Source of the DNA: Acidisoma sp. PAMC 29798
GTDB taxonomy: Bacteria > Pseudomonadota > Alphaproteobacteria > Acetobacterales > Acetobacteraceae
Length of the DNA stretch: 64,000 nt
Direction: 5' to 3'
Assembly: GCF_030252425.1 (NCBI RefSeq)
Contig: NZ_CP126994.1
Location: 2,232,001-2,296,000 of the forward strand
Shown: positions 9,545 to 17,876 of the stretch, one piece after another
Numbering within the stretch: position 1 is the first letter of the stretch
How the letters are laid out: every line of letters starts with the position of its first letter
Made by a program: the position numbers and the translations under genes
Notes under the pieces: model-generated
Database searches by the model: none
What the model saw: only the letters and a program-made list of their open reading frames with translations
What the model was told of the DNA's origin: nothing

Positions 9545-10084
9545 TTAACCTGCGGGAACCGCTTTCTTTCTGCCTCGTTGATGGGCCTTGAAGACTGTCA
9601 CTTCCGGCTTTGCCTCAGGTTGGGTTTCCGCCGCCTCGATCTCTGCGGGTGTGGCCGCCCCTGGAACAGCCTGTTTGTTGTGCAGCTCTTTCGTCCCCAG
9701 GCCGCTGGTTTTCGCTAAATCCGAACGCCGCGCCGAGTAACTGGGAGCCACCATGGGGTAGGTGGCAGGCAGGTGCCAGCGCTTGCGATACTCATTCGGC
9801 GTCATGCCATAGGCCGTCCGCAAATGCCGCTTGAGCATCGTCAGTTTCAGCCCGTCTTCCAGACAGATGATGTAGTCAGGAAAGACCGACTTCTTGATTG
9901 GCACGGCCGGTGCTGGACGCCCCTCGACAGCTGTTGGGACGTTCTGACCAAGATTGCCGAAGGTCGTGTAGACGGTCCGGATCAGTTCCGGCAGCATTTC
10001 CGAGGAGAGGGTATTTCCCGAGACGTAGGCCGAGACGACGTTGGTCACCAAGACAATCATGGCTGGTTGTGCGTCGGTCGTCAT
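9545..10084 (-). CDS. mucR: MucR/Ros-family transcriptional regulator
   Basis: 179 residues from ATG 10084 (a longer frame to 10165 lacks a ribosome site). The N-terminal helices (VTNVVSAYVSGNTL...ELIRTVYTTF) and the prokaryotic Cys2His2-like zinc finger (CLEDGLKLTMLKRHLRTAYG, then YRKRWHLP) are both present, as is the YPMVAPSYSARRSDLAK segment typical of the family. MucR proteins bind AT-rich DNA broadly and silence or regulate exopolysaccharide, motility and horizontally acquired genes. The C-terminal tail is longer than usual and ends in a basic RGRKKAVPAG. The location beside foreign DNA is notable but proves nothing. Confidence 0.88.
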   Translation of the reverse strand: MTTDAQPAMIVLVTNVVSAYVSGNTLSSEMLPELIRTVYTTFGNLGQNVPTAVEGRPAPAVPIKKSVFPDYIICLEDGLKLTMLKRHLRTAYGMTPNEYRKRWHLPATYPMVAPSYSARRSDLAKTSGLGTKELHNKQAVPGAATPAEIEAAETQPEAKPEVTVFKAHQRGRKKAVPAG

Positions 10085-10231
10085 GATTGGCTTTCGGTCC
10101 TCTTGGGTTGACCACGCAGGGGCAGTGGAAGGGTGGATCTGGAAGGTGATTAGGTCGTCTTGCAAGCAGTCTAGTAGACCTTGGTTGCGTCTCAGCTCGA
10201 CGGCTGCGTGTTCAGTCTGGCGGTGCCAGTC

Positions 10232-10681
10232 TCAAGATAATGGCACCAGGAGGGCCTGCTCGCTCGACGCCAACAAGCTTAATTCTTCGAGGAAGCTCCC
10301 CAGACCGCCGTCATCGACGAACTGCGTTGCTTGGGTGAGAGGCACCCAGAGCCGTTTACGCTCAGTGTCCTCCTTCCAAGAGCCATGGTGCTGCGAGACA
10401 TCCAAGCGGAACACCGTGACGTCACATGGCACCACCTGCCCTGACGGCAGTCGCTTAGTCGATCGATAGCGTCCGAGCGGCACGTCTGCGATCGTGCCGG
10501 ACACGCCCGCTTCCTCCAAAGCCTCAAGTGCCGCAACCGAGGAGGGCGTCATCTTTTTTTCAGGATGACCTTTGGGGATGATCCATCGACCAGTGCCGCG
10601 CGAGGTGATCAACAGGACCTGGAAACGTCCTTCACGTCCTGTCACGGGCAGCGCCGCATATTGCTGGAGGATTTGAGACAT
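10232..10681 (-). CDS. Nudix hydrolase
   Basis: 149 residues. The Nudix region runs from about residue 33 (WIIPKGHPEKKMTPSSVAAL) through EALEEAGVSG. The second half of the box (EALEEAG) is intact; the first Glu and the Arg of the classical GX5EX7REUXEEXGU pattern are Met and Leu here. Rhizobial Nudix proteins of the diphosphoinositol-polyphosphate type also begin WxIPKGxP and vary at the first Glu, so the protein may still be active on a nucleoside- or inositol-diphosphate-like substrate. No operon partner. Confidence 0.8.
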   Translation of the reverse strand: MSQILQQYAALPVTGREGRFQVLLITSRGTGRWIIPKGHPEKKMTPSSVAALEALEEAGVSGTIADVPLGRYRSTKRLPSGQVVPCDVTVFRLDVSQHHGSWKEDTERKRLWVPLTQATQFVDDGGLGSFLEELSLLASSEQALLVPLS

Positions 10682-10784
10682 CTAGACATCTGACACGAGA
10701 TCGCTCGCCATGCCAAATAGCAAAAGCGACATACCCGTTGAATTGCGCTCCGCGATCTTCGGATCATCGACCACAAAACTCAAG

Positions 10785-10888
10785 ATGATCAAACGGCAAA
10801 GGTATGGGCCCGCAAACCTGGATCTGCTTCGAGCACGCCTTTGTCAGTGGGATTTCCTGGCGAGCTGCATCAAAAATTCGCAAGAGCC
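10785..10888 (+). pseudogene. C-terminal remnant of ISL3-family transposase with IS end
   Basis: Plus-strand frame TKLKMIKRQRYGPANLDLLR is the hallmark C-terminus of ISL3-family transposases. The same segment, better preserved, occurs at about 23783-23866. The following bases, ending at GAGCC 10884-10888, resemble the ISL3 end at 23896-23900. Only the last ~35 codons and the right end survive. Confidence 0.65.
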
Positions 10889-11306
10889 GAAGTCGTACCC
10901 CCATGTAAATCGGGGCTACAGCCCTGATAAGGTGCCCATCTTTGCTCCATGGGTGGGTTCTCGTAGGAGCCGAGTGGGACCCCACCCCAAGGGATAAGCC
11001 ATTGCGATTTCAACATGTTATGTTAAATTCAGAGACGGTCCCGCTTCGATTCTGAAACACATGCCGCCGGTCTTCGCACTCGGCGCCCAGGATCATGCGC
11101 GCTATACGGCGGTGGGTGAGGCGGACAACTTCGTGTTGTTGTTCCGGAACCCTGAATGGGATGGAATCGGTCTTTGATCGATCGGCATTCCCATCTGATC
11201 GTCATGGCTTACGAAGGCATGCCAGCCACGTCTCGCCTTCGGGACGGGAGGAAGACGTAGATTCTATGCCTTCGCATAGCATGACGATTTTCTGCGCGTA
11301 GCGCCG
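10889..11306. other. gap with foldback element, no gene
   Basis: A plus-strand fragment (KHMPPVFALGAQDHARY...) is open to a stop near 11178 but has no start; it may be a gene remnant. The 91-bp foldback at 11198-11288 is listed separately. Confidence 0.45.
11198..11288. repeat. 91-bp nested foldback (large inverted repeat)
   Basis: Outer arms at 11198-11220 and 11266-11288 are complementary over about 23 bp, beginning with a perfect ATCGTCATG and including GAAGGCAT. Inside, ACGTCT (11228-11233) pairs with AGACGT (11253-11258). The whole could extrude as one long hairpin. It lies just past the end of the dehydrogenase operon, so it could act as a transcript end or be a small non-coding mobile repeat. 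Confidence 0.65.
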
Positions 11307-12086
11307 CTACTGCGCCAGGAAGCCGCCGTCGACGGCGAGCGTGTGGCCAGTGATCATGCCGGCAGCGGGGCTGGCGAGGAAGGCGATGGCGTAGGCGACG
11401 TCCTCCGCTTCCGCGAGGCGACCGAGGGGCGTGACGGCCTGGATGCGGGCCATGAGTTCGGGGCTTTCCTCAAGCTGGCCGATGAAACCCGTGCGCGTCC
11501 AGATGGGTGCGACGGCGTTGACGCGGACGTTGTGGGGCGCCCACTCGACGGCGAGTGCGCGCGTCATGTTCACGATGGCGCCTTTGGTGGTCTGGTAGGA
11601 AATGTTCGGATAAAGGCCACCGCCGGACAAGCCCATGATCGATGCGGTGTTGACGATGACGCCCCCTGCCCCACCCCGGATCATGAGGGTGGCCGCCGCC
11701 CGCGCGCAGAGGAAGGCGCCGGTCATGTTGACGGCGACCACCGCATCCCAATCCGCGAGGGAGAGCTCAAGCGACGGTTTGCGGATCGCGCGGCCGGCGT
11801 TGTTGATGAGGATATCGAGCCGGCCTACCTTTGCGTCGATTTGCGCGAAGGCGGCGTCGACGCTCGCTTCCTTCGCGACATCCAACTCAAGGCCGAAGGC
11901 GACGTCCGGCCCGATAGCCGTTGCGGCCTCAATCGCCGCCGCTCCGTCCCGGTCCGTGACGACGACACGGCAGCCCATGGTGACGAGGAGTTTCGCGGCA
12001 GCAAGGCCGATGCCGTTGGCGCCGCCGGTGACGGCCGCAACGAGACCGTCTGCCCGAAAGGGCGCAGGAATCGGCTTATCCGTCAT
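11307..12086 (-). CDS. SDR-family dehydrogenase (second of pair)
   Basis: 259 residues, classical short-chain dehydrogenase/reductase. Cofactor motif TGGANGIG near residues 20-27, NNAG near 94, catalytic Ser in TASIMGLSGG and YxxxK (YQTTK), then the NVRVNAVAP motif. The Asp after strand 2 (VVVTDRDG) favours NAD(H). It overlaps the preceding SDR by 4 nt (ATGA), is the last gene of the minus-strand sugar operon, and probably oxidises a hydroxyl of the imported sugar or its acid. The exact substrate cannot be read from sequence. Confidence 0.88.
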   Translation of the reverse strand: MTDKPIPAPFRADGLVAAVTGGANGIGLAAAKLLVTMGCRVVVTDRDGAAAIEAATAIGPDVAFGLELDVAKEASVDAAFAQIDAKVGRLDILINNAGRAIRKPSLELSLADWDAVVAVNMTGAFLCARAAATLMIRGGAGGVIVNTASIMGLSGGGLYPNISYQTTKGAIVNMTRALAVEWAPHNVRVNAVAPIWTRTGFIGQLEESPELMARIQAVTPLGRLAEAEDVAYAIAFLASPAAGMITGHTLAVDGGFLAQ

Positions 12087-12856
12087 TGCGCCAGATAGCC
12101 GCCGTCGACAGGCAGGACGACGCCGGTGACGAAGGACGCTTCATCGGAGGCCAGGAACAGGATCACGCGCGCAACCTCCTCCGGCTGGCCGAGGCGGCCG
12201 ATGGGGTGCATCGCCTTGACGCCGGCAATATAGGCTTCTGACAGCTTCTTCACCGCTTCCGTCGCGATGGTGCCCGGTGCCACGGCATTGACGCGGATAT
12301 TGCGCGAAGCCAGTTCGACCGCGAGATGCTTGGTGATGCCGGAGGCGACGAATTTCGCCGGGCCGTAGACCGCCTGGCTCTTCTGCCCGGCCTCGCCGGA
12401 GATGGAGGAAAGGCAGACGATCGATCCACCGCCGGAGGCGAGCATCGCCTCGGCTGCGTATTTGCAGGTCAGGAACATGCCGCGCCCATCGATCGCCATG
12501 ACATGGTCGAAGTCTTCCGCCGTGGCCGTCAGCAGGTCAAGTTCGGGAATGATGCCGGCATTGGCGACGAGGATGTCGATGCGGCCATACGCCTCCACCG
12601 AGGCCGCGACCATGGCGCGGGCGTCCTCCGTTTTGGAAACATCGCCGACGACGGTGCGGACATCGGCGCCGGAGGCTGCGAGGGTGGCACGCAATTCCTC
12701 CAAGCGTGCCGCGTCGATATCGTTAATGATGAGCCGTGCACCTTCGGCCGCGAATAGCACGGCGGTCGCGCGGCCGATGCCGTTGGAGGCGCCGGTGACG
12801 AGTGCTGCCTTGTTCTTCAGGCGGCCGAGACCGGGGGAAACCTTATCTGCGCACAT
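12083..12856 (-). CDS. SDR-family dehydrogenase (first of pair)
   Basis: 257 residues. TGASNGIG cofactor site near residue 21, NAG as VANAG, catalytic Ser in LSSISGEAGQ, YGPAK active site, NIRVNAVAPGT. Asp at the end of strand 2 (IINDIDA) suggests NAD. It lies 16 bp downstream of the permease gene and overlaps the next SDR by 4 nt, so it belongs to the same transcript. The pair differ in sequence enough to act on different substrates or successive steps. Confidence 0.88.
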   Translation of the reverse strand: MCADKVSPGLGRLKNKAALVTGASNGIGRATAVLFAAEGARLIINDIDAARLEELRATLAASGADVRTVVGDVSKTEDARAMVAASVEAYGRIDILVANAGIIPELDLLTATAEDFDHVMAIDGRGMFLTCKYAAEAMLASGGGSIVCLSSISGEAGQKSQAVYGPAKFVASGITKHLAVELASRNIRVNAVAPGTIATEAVKKLSEAYIAGVKAMHPIGRLGQPEEVARVILFLASDEASFVTGVVLPVDGGYLAQ

Positions 12857-12872
12857 GGTCTTGGATTCCCCG

Positions 12873-13859
12873 TTAGGATTTGCGACGTTTTTGGTTGAGG
12901 CTGTCGATCAGCACGGCGCCGAAGATGACGGCACCCTGGATGAACTGCACCCAGAAGGGCTGAACGTTCTTGAGCGTCAGGCCGTTGTTGATCAGGCCGA
13001 TGATGAGCACGCCCAGCAGCGTGCCGAGAATGCTGCCCTTGCCGCCGAAGAGCGACGCGCCGCCAATGACGACGGCGGCGATGGCGTTGAGTTCGAGGCC
13101 AGTGGCCGCGATCGGCTGCGCGCTATCGAGCCGCCCGGCCAGGATGACGCCGCCGAGCCCCGCGCAGGCGCCGCTGATGATGTAGACGATGGAGAGTGTG
13201 CGGATGACGGGAATGCCCGCCAACCGCGCTGCATCGCGGTTGCCGCCGACGGCGTAGACCTCCGCGCCGAAGACGCTGCGCGCCAGCACAAGACCCGCCA
13301 CGAGGAAGAGTCCGAGCGTGATGAGGGCCGCGACCGGAAACGGCCCGATATTGCCGCCGCCGATATTGTCGAACGCGTCCGGGAAGGAAAAGATCGTGTT
13401 GCCGTTGGTGACGATGAAGGCGAGACCGCGCGCCATAGCCAGTACCGCGAGGCTGACGATAAAGGGGCTCATGTTCAAGGTCGTCACCGCGAAGGCGATG
13501 AAGCCGCCGGACAGGGCGCCGATGCCGATGCCGATGAGCACGGCAATCGGCACGGGCACATGCGCATTCAACGCAAGGCCCGCCATGACGCCCGTGAAGG
13601 CCACGACCGAACCGACTGAAAGGTCGATGCCGCCGGTGACGATGACGAAAGTCTCGCCCACCGCGACGATGCCGATCAGCGAGCTGGCGAGCAGGATGGA
13701 GAGCAGATTGGCCGAGGTCAGGAACGAAGGCGTCGTGATCGCGAGATAGAGGGAGATCGCCACGAAACCCACGACAATGGTGAGTTCATTGACCGCGCGG
13801 GTGAGCGAGGTCAGCCCGAAGCGGCGGTTGGGGGTGTCGGGCGTTTGCGCGGATGTCAT
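12873..13859 (-). CDS. ABC sugar transporter permease (RbsC type)
   Basis: 328 residues with about eight to ten hydrophobic helices and the BPD_transp_2 signature VAVGETFVIVTGGIDLSVGS near residue 75, plus VFGAEVYAVGGNRDAARLAGI (cytoplasmic coupling loop) in the second half. The start at 13859 (MTSAQTPDTPNRRFG) has AGAAGG just upstream; the longer frame to 13994 would overlap the ATPase gene and adds an unlikely N-terminus. One gene is present, so it would work as a homodimer with the two-domain ATPase upstream. Confidence 0.9.
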   Translation of the reverse strand: MTSAQTPDTPNRRFGLTSLTRAVNELTIVVGFVAISLYLAITTPSFLTSANLLSILLASSLIGIVAVGETFVIVTGGIDLSVGSVVAFTGVMAGLALNAHVPVPIAVLIGIGIGALSGGFIAFAVTTLNMSPFIVSLAVLAMARGLAFIVTNGNTIFSFPDAFDNIGGGNIGPFPVAALITLGLFLVAGLVLARSVFGAEVYAVGGNRDAARLAGIPVIRTLSIVYIISGACAGLGGVILAGRLDSAQPIAATGLELNAIAAVVIGGASLFGGKGSILGTLLGVLIIGLINNGLTLKNVQPFWVQFIQGAVIFGAVLIDSLNQKRRKS

Positions 13860-13887
13860 CGGAAGCCTTCTGTTCTGGAGCCGTTCG

Positions 13888-15375
13888 CTAGCCGAGGGCC
13901 GCGAGCTGCATGATCCGCTCCTGGCTGAATTCCGCCTTCGGCACGGCGCCGACGAGGCGACCGGCGCGCATGACGAGAATCCGGTCGCAGACACCGAGCA
14001 ACTCGATCATGTCCGAGGACACGACCAGGATCGCAGCGCCCTGCTCGGCCAGTTCATTGATGAGACGGTAGACCTCGACCTTCGCGCCGACATCGATGCC
14101 GCGCGTCGGTTCGTCGAGGAGAAAGACCTTTGGATGCGTGGTCAGCGCCCGGCCGAGCACGACCTTCTGCTGATTGCCACCGGAGAGTGACTGCACGCGC
14201 TGGCGGATGCTCGGCGTGCGGATGCGGAGGTCCGCGACCGACTTTTCGGCCAGCTTGTCGATACGGCCCTGGGCAAGAATGGTCCGTAACCAGGAGAGTT
14301 TCGTGAGCGTCGACAATGCGACATTGCTGCGGACTGTAAAGGGCATCACCAGGCCCTCCCCTTTCCGGTCCTCGGGCACGAGCGCAACGCCGGCGGCGAT
14401 GGCGTCGCGCGGGGAGCGGATGCGGGCTTCGCGTGACAGAACGCGGACGCGGCCTTTGGTCGTTGCGAGGGCGCCGTAGATGGTCTTGAGCACCTCCGTC
14501 CGGCCGGCGCCGATCAGGCCGCCGAGACCGACGACCTCGCCGGCACGGACCTCGAAGGAGACATCCTCGAAGCGGCCTTCGGAGGTAAGGTTTTCCACTT
14601 CCAGCAGCACCTTCCCGAGGGTGGCAACCCGGGCGGGAAAGAGCGCGTCGATCGGCCGGTTGACCATCGCCTGGATGAGGTTCGCCTCGGTCCAATCCTT
14701 GGCCGGGCGGGTCTCGACGGCCGCACCATCCCGCAGGACGGTCACGCGGTCGCAGATTTCGAAGACCTCTTCAAGATGATGGCTGATGAAGACGAGGCCG
14801 ACGCCCGCGTCCCGCAAGGTCTTGATGGTCGCGAAGAGGATACGCTGCTCGGCCGTGGTCAGCGTCGCGGTCGGCTCGTCCATGACGATGACCCGCGCTT
14901 CCCGCGACAAGGCGCGGGCGATTTCCACGAGTTGCTGCTGGGCGATACCGAGATGGCGCACGCGGGTCTGCGGCGCGATGGCGAGGCCGACACGCTCCAG
15001 CAGCCGCTTGGCGTCGCGGTTCAGCGCCGCGCGACGCACGCCGCCCAGGCGGCCGCTGGGCAAATTACCGAGGAAGATGTTCTCGGCGACCGACCGATCA
15101 GGAATCAGGCTGAGTTCCTGGTGGATGACGATGATGCCGGCGTCGAGCGCATCGCGCGGATTGCGCGGTACGAAGGGCACACCTTCCAGACGCAGATTGC
15201 CTGCGTCCGCCGGGAACACGCCCGCCAGGATCTTCATGAGCGTGGACTTGCCGGCGCCATTCTCACCGACGATGCCCAGTACCTCCCCCTTGTCGAGGAA
15301 GATGCTAACATCGGACAGTGCCTTGACGCCGGGAAATCCCTTGGAGATGTCTTGCATCTCCAGAAGACGTAACAC
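13888..15375 (-). CDS. ABC sugar transporter ATP-binding protein, two cassettes (RbsA/XylG type)
   Basis: 495 residues, the usual length. First cassette: Walker A GENGAGKST (about 36-44), LGIAQQQLVEIARAL signature region, Walker B VIVMDEPTATL. Second cassette: degenerate Walker A GLIGAGRTE, intact signature LSGGNQQK, Walker B VFLLDEPTRGIDVG. This asymmetry, with one canonical and one degenerate site, is normal for the family. It energises the permease gene 28 bp downstream and follows the binding-protein gene by about 33 bp. Confidence 0.92.
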   Translation of the reverse strand: MLRLLEMQDISKGFPGVKALSDVSIFLDKGEVLGIVGENGAGKSTLMKILAGVFPADAGNLRLEGVPFVPRNPRDALDAGIIVIHQELSLIPDRSVAENIFLGNLPSGRLGGVRRAALNRDAKRLLERVGLAIAPQTRVRHLGIAQQQLVEIARALSREARVIVMDEPTATLTTAEQRILFATIKTLRDAGVGLVFISHHLEEVFEICDRVTVLRDGAAVETRPAKDWTEANLIQAMVNRPIDALFPARVATLGKVLLEVENLTSEGRFEDVSFEVRAGEVVGLGGLIGAGRTEVLKTIYGALATTKGRVRVLSREARIRSPRDAIAAGVALVPEDRKGEGLVMPFTVRSNVALSTLTKLSWLRTILAQGRIDKLAEKSVADLRIRTPSIRQRVQSLSGGNQQKVVLGRALTTHPKVFLLDEPTRGIDVGAKVEVYRLINELAEQGAAILVVSSDMIELLGVCDRILVMRAGRLVGAVPKAEFSQERIMQLAALG

Positions 15376-15408
15376 GATGCTACGAGCCCTGTGTGAGGCG
15401 GTTCCGGA

Positions 15409-16425
15409 TCACTGGCTGACCTGATCGCCCCAGAGGCCGTAGGCCTTGGCTTCCGGGCTATCGATATTGGCCTTGGTCAGCAGCATATGCGGCCAGAACT
15501 GATGCGCCGGGATGCTCGCCTTGTCGCCGTGCAGATAGGCTTCGACATAGGCGACCGACTGTTCGGCCATTGTGAGTGGGTTCTGCGACATCGTAGCGTC
15601 CATCTGGCCCTTACGGATCAGCGTCAGCCCCTGCTCGGTGCCGTCGATGCCGATAACGACGATGTGCTTGGGGTTGCCGATGGGCACGAAGCGGTTGGCC
15701 TGATGGATGGCGCGAACGGCGCCGACGGCGTTGTCGTCATTGCCGTTGAAAATCGCATCGATATCGTTGTGCGCGGCGAGAAGTTGCGTGGTGATGTTGA
15801 AGCCCTTGTCGGCGTCGAAGTCGGCGGCCTGGCGGGAGACGAGCTTGAGGTCGGGGTTAGTCTTCTGTAGCAACTCGAACTCGGTCGCGAAGCCTTTCTC
15901 GCGCTCGTCGCCGGCAGTGGTGCCGAGCAGGCCTTCGAGATCGACGACATTGCCCTTGATCGAGCCATACCGCTGCTTGAGCTGCGCCGCGATGAAGTCA
16001 GCACCCTCCTTGCCGAGCGCCTCGTTGTCGGTCTCGAGGAAGTTCACCTGGCAGCCGCCGCAGGCAGCGCCGCGATCGAGCGTGAAGACGGGGATGCCTT
16101 TCTTATTGGCTTCCTTGACAACCGGCACGATGGAGTTCGCGTTGATCGGATTGAGGATCAGGGCCGCGACATGCTGGTTAATGAGGTCGGTGACCTGGTT
16201 GGTCTGCGTATTCGCATCGCCATTCGCGCTGGTGTTGATGAGATGAAGGTTGGGATGCTTCGCGATCCCCGCCTTCACGCCCGCCGTCATGCCCTGAAAG
16301 AAGGGGTTGGCGAGAGTCGCGACGCTGAGGCCGATGGTGTAGTCGGCGGCATGTGCGGCCGGTATGGCGAATGCAAGACAGGAGACGGACAGCGCCGCCG
16401 CAAGCTTTTGTTTGAACGTCATCAT
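15409..16425 (-). CDS. ABC sugar transporter periplasmic binding protein (RbsB type)
   Basis: 338 residues. Signal peptide MMTFKQKLAAALSVSCLAFA, ending IPAAHA-A. The mature part follows the Peripla_BP_4 pattern: IGLSVATLANPFFQGMTAGV, LDRGAACGG in the hinge, VIGIDGTEQGLTLIRKGQMDATMSQNP near the C-terminus. The start at 16425 is chosen for AGGGGAA 7 nt upstream; longer starts reach 16488. It captures a small sugar or polyol for the adjacent ATPase and permease. The operon enzymes (DenD, lactonase, SDRs) suggest a sugar acid, lactone or polyol ligand. Confidence 0.9.
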   Translation of the reverse strand: MMTFKQKLAAALSVSCLAFAIPAAHAADYTIGLSVATLANPFFQGMTAGVKAGIAKHPNLHLINTSANGDANTQTNQVTDLINQHVAALILNPINANSIVPVVKEANKKGIPVFTLDRGAACGGCQVNFLETDNEALGKEGADFIAAQLKQRYGSIKGNVVDLEGLLGTTAGDEREKGFATEFELLQKTNPDLKLVSRQAADFDADKGFNITTQLLAAHNDIDAIFNGNDDNAVGAVRAIHQANRFVPIGNPKHIVVIGIDGTEQGLTLIRKGQMDATMSQNPLTMAEQSVAYVEAYLHGDKASIPAHQFWPHMLLTKANIDSPEAKAYGLWGDQVSQ

Positions 16426-16511
16426 GGCATTTCCCCTAGGCATTGACTTTTGTTTTTCTAATGCAGGCTTTGATAGCTTAGACAGCACCTTACGGCACCG
16501 TCAACGTCGCC

Positions 16512-16757
16512 TCATGGCCGCATAGCGCCCGCCGTATTCAGATAGAGTGAATAGACGGATGTGCTGGCCGTCATGAAGAGTCGATCGCCTTTCTTGCCGC
16601 CGAAACACAAGTTCGCGCAGCGTTCCGGCAAATGGATTTTCCCAATCAAGTCGCCGTCGGGCGCGTAGCAGCGTACGCCGTCTTCCGCCGGATCCGCCCA
16701 ACCGGTCAGCGGCCCGAGCGGCAGGGATGCGGGGTTGCCGAAGGAATGGCCGGTCAT
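16512..16757 (-). pseudogene. truncated SMP-30/gluconolactonase-like gene
   Basis: Only 81 codons, against about 290-300 for the family. The ATG abuts the denD stop (TAG-ATG). The first ~25 residues run directly into the C-terminal end of an SMP-30 lactonase: DGVRCYAPDGDLIGKIHLPE, NLCFGGKKGDRLFMTASTSV, YLNTAG. The central beta-propeller blades and metal-binding residues are missing, so an internal deletion of about 600 bp is inferred. The remnant cannot be an active lactonase, although it is still in frame within the operon. Confidence 0.75.
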
Positions 16758-17744
16758 CTAGTGGGCTCTCGTCTGCGTGGCATTGTGTTTGACGAAAGCC
16801 TCGATCACGCCATTGAAGTCAACGTCGTGCGTGAAGCCGAGACGGTGCGCGAGATCCGCGGAAAAATCTCCGGGCCAGGAATTGACGATGTTTTCCACCC
16901 TCGGGTCTGGCCGCATATGGACGCGGTCTGCGACGGCGTCTCCGCCGACGACGCGCAGCGCGCGCAGCATCTCGGCGACCGTGATGGACAGGCCGGGCAT
17001 GTTGATGACACGGTCGCCGCCAAGGTCAGACGCCGGCAATTCGTGGCCGTGCAGGATGTTCTGGATGGCCTGCTCCGGCGACATCAGCCACAGCACGGTG
17101 TCGGGCGAAACCGGGCAATCGGCGTCCAAGCCGTTGAGTGGTTCGCGGATGATGCCGCTCGCGAAACTCGGCGCGGCGCTATTGGGCTCTCCCGGACGCA
17201 CGACGATGGTCGGCATCCGCAGGCTGCGGCCGTCGAGGTAACCCCGCCTGCTGTAGTCGGCGAGCAGCAGATCATTGATCGCTTTCTGAGTTCCGTAGGA
17301 GCTTTGCGGCTTCCACACGTAGCTGTCCGGCACGACGGCCGGCATGGAACCGCCGAAGACCGCGACAGAACTGGTGATGACGAGCTTGGCGCCGGGAGCG
17401 GCGTTTCGGATCCGCTCCATCACCACGCGCGTCGCATCGACGTTGATGCGCATGCCGAGATCAAAATCCTGCTCGGCCTGACCGGAGACGATGGCGGCGA
17501 GATGCACAACGCTTGATGTGTCACCGTCGATCAGCTTTGCGATCTGCGCGGGGTCGCTGACATCGCCGGTTACGGCAATGACACGCTCATCCTGAAAGCC
17601 GCTCGGCTCCGCCCTGTCGAAGGCGAAGATCTGCGTAATCGGACCCGACACGCCGTCGGAGCCGGTCAAATGGCCACGCTTCAGAACGGCGGCGATGAGC
17701 CGCTGCCCAAGAAGGCCGGCGGCTCCGGTAACGACAAGACGCAT
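16758..17744 (-). CDS. denD: NAD-dependent epimerase/dehydratase-family D-erythronate dehydrogenase (DenD type)
   Basis: 328 residues, extended SDR fold. TGAAGLLG at residues 7-14, GDVSDP with LAAIVSG, TSSVAVFGG, active-site YGTQK, and RMPTIVVRPGEPN typical of DenD. Characterised DenD enzymes oxidise D-erythronate to 2-oxo-tetronate using NAD+ as the first step of tetronate degradation; the later OtnK/OtnC enzymes are not in this window. It is the first gene of the minus-strand operon and faces the GntR regulator. Assignment to this branch is by motif pattern; other aldonate substrates are possible. Confidence 0.82.
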   Translation of the reverse strand: MRLVVTGAAGLLGQRLIAAVLKRGHLTGSDGVSGPITQIFAFDRAEPSGFQDERVIAVTGDVSDPAQIAKLIDGDTSSVVHLAAIVSGQAEQDFDLGMRINVDATRVVMERIRNAAPGAKLVITSSVAVFGGSMPAVVPDSYVWKPQSSYGTQKAINDLLLADYSRRGYLDGRSLRMPTIVVRPGEPNSAAPSFASGIIREPLNGLDADCPVSPDTVLWLMSPEQAIQNILHGHELPASDLGGDRVINMPGLSITVAEMLRALRVVGGDAVADRVHMRPDPRVENIVNSWPGDFSADLAHRLGFTHDVDFNGVIEAFVKHNATQTRAH

Positions 17745-17830
17745 CCCAATTTTCTCCGAACCGGTCTATGTCGCCTTCAAGCTGTATAACACCTTTACCG
17801 GCTTCGCGGATGAGCGCAAGGCAAATTTTA

Positions 17831-17847
17831 CTGCTCTAGCAAAGCAG
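17831..17847. promoter_or_regulatory. candidate GntR operator between denD and its regulator
   Basis: CTGCT and AGCAG form a 5-bp inverted repeat with 7-bp spacing (6 of 7 in the extended arms) in the 132-bp divergent intergenic region, about 30 bp upstream of the regulator start. Position and symmetry fit an auto-regulated GntR site; there is no independent support. Confidence 0.3.
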
Positions 17848-17876
17848 CTATGGTCGCCCGACAGCGGAGGATGGAC

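Noticed and set aside
12402-13619. 405-codon plus-strand open frame
   Set aside because: Antisense to the SDR and RbsC-type permease genes; low-complexity, charged product without motifs.
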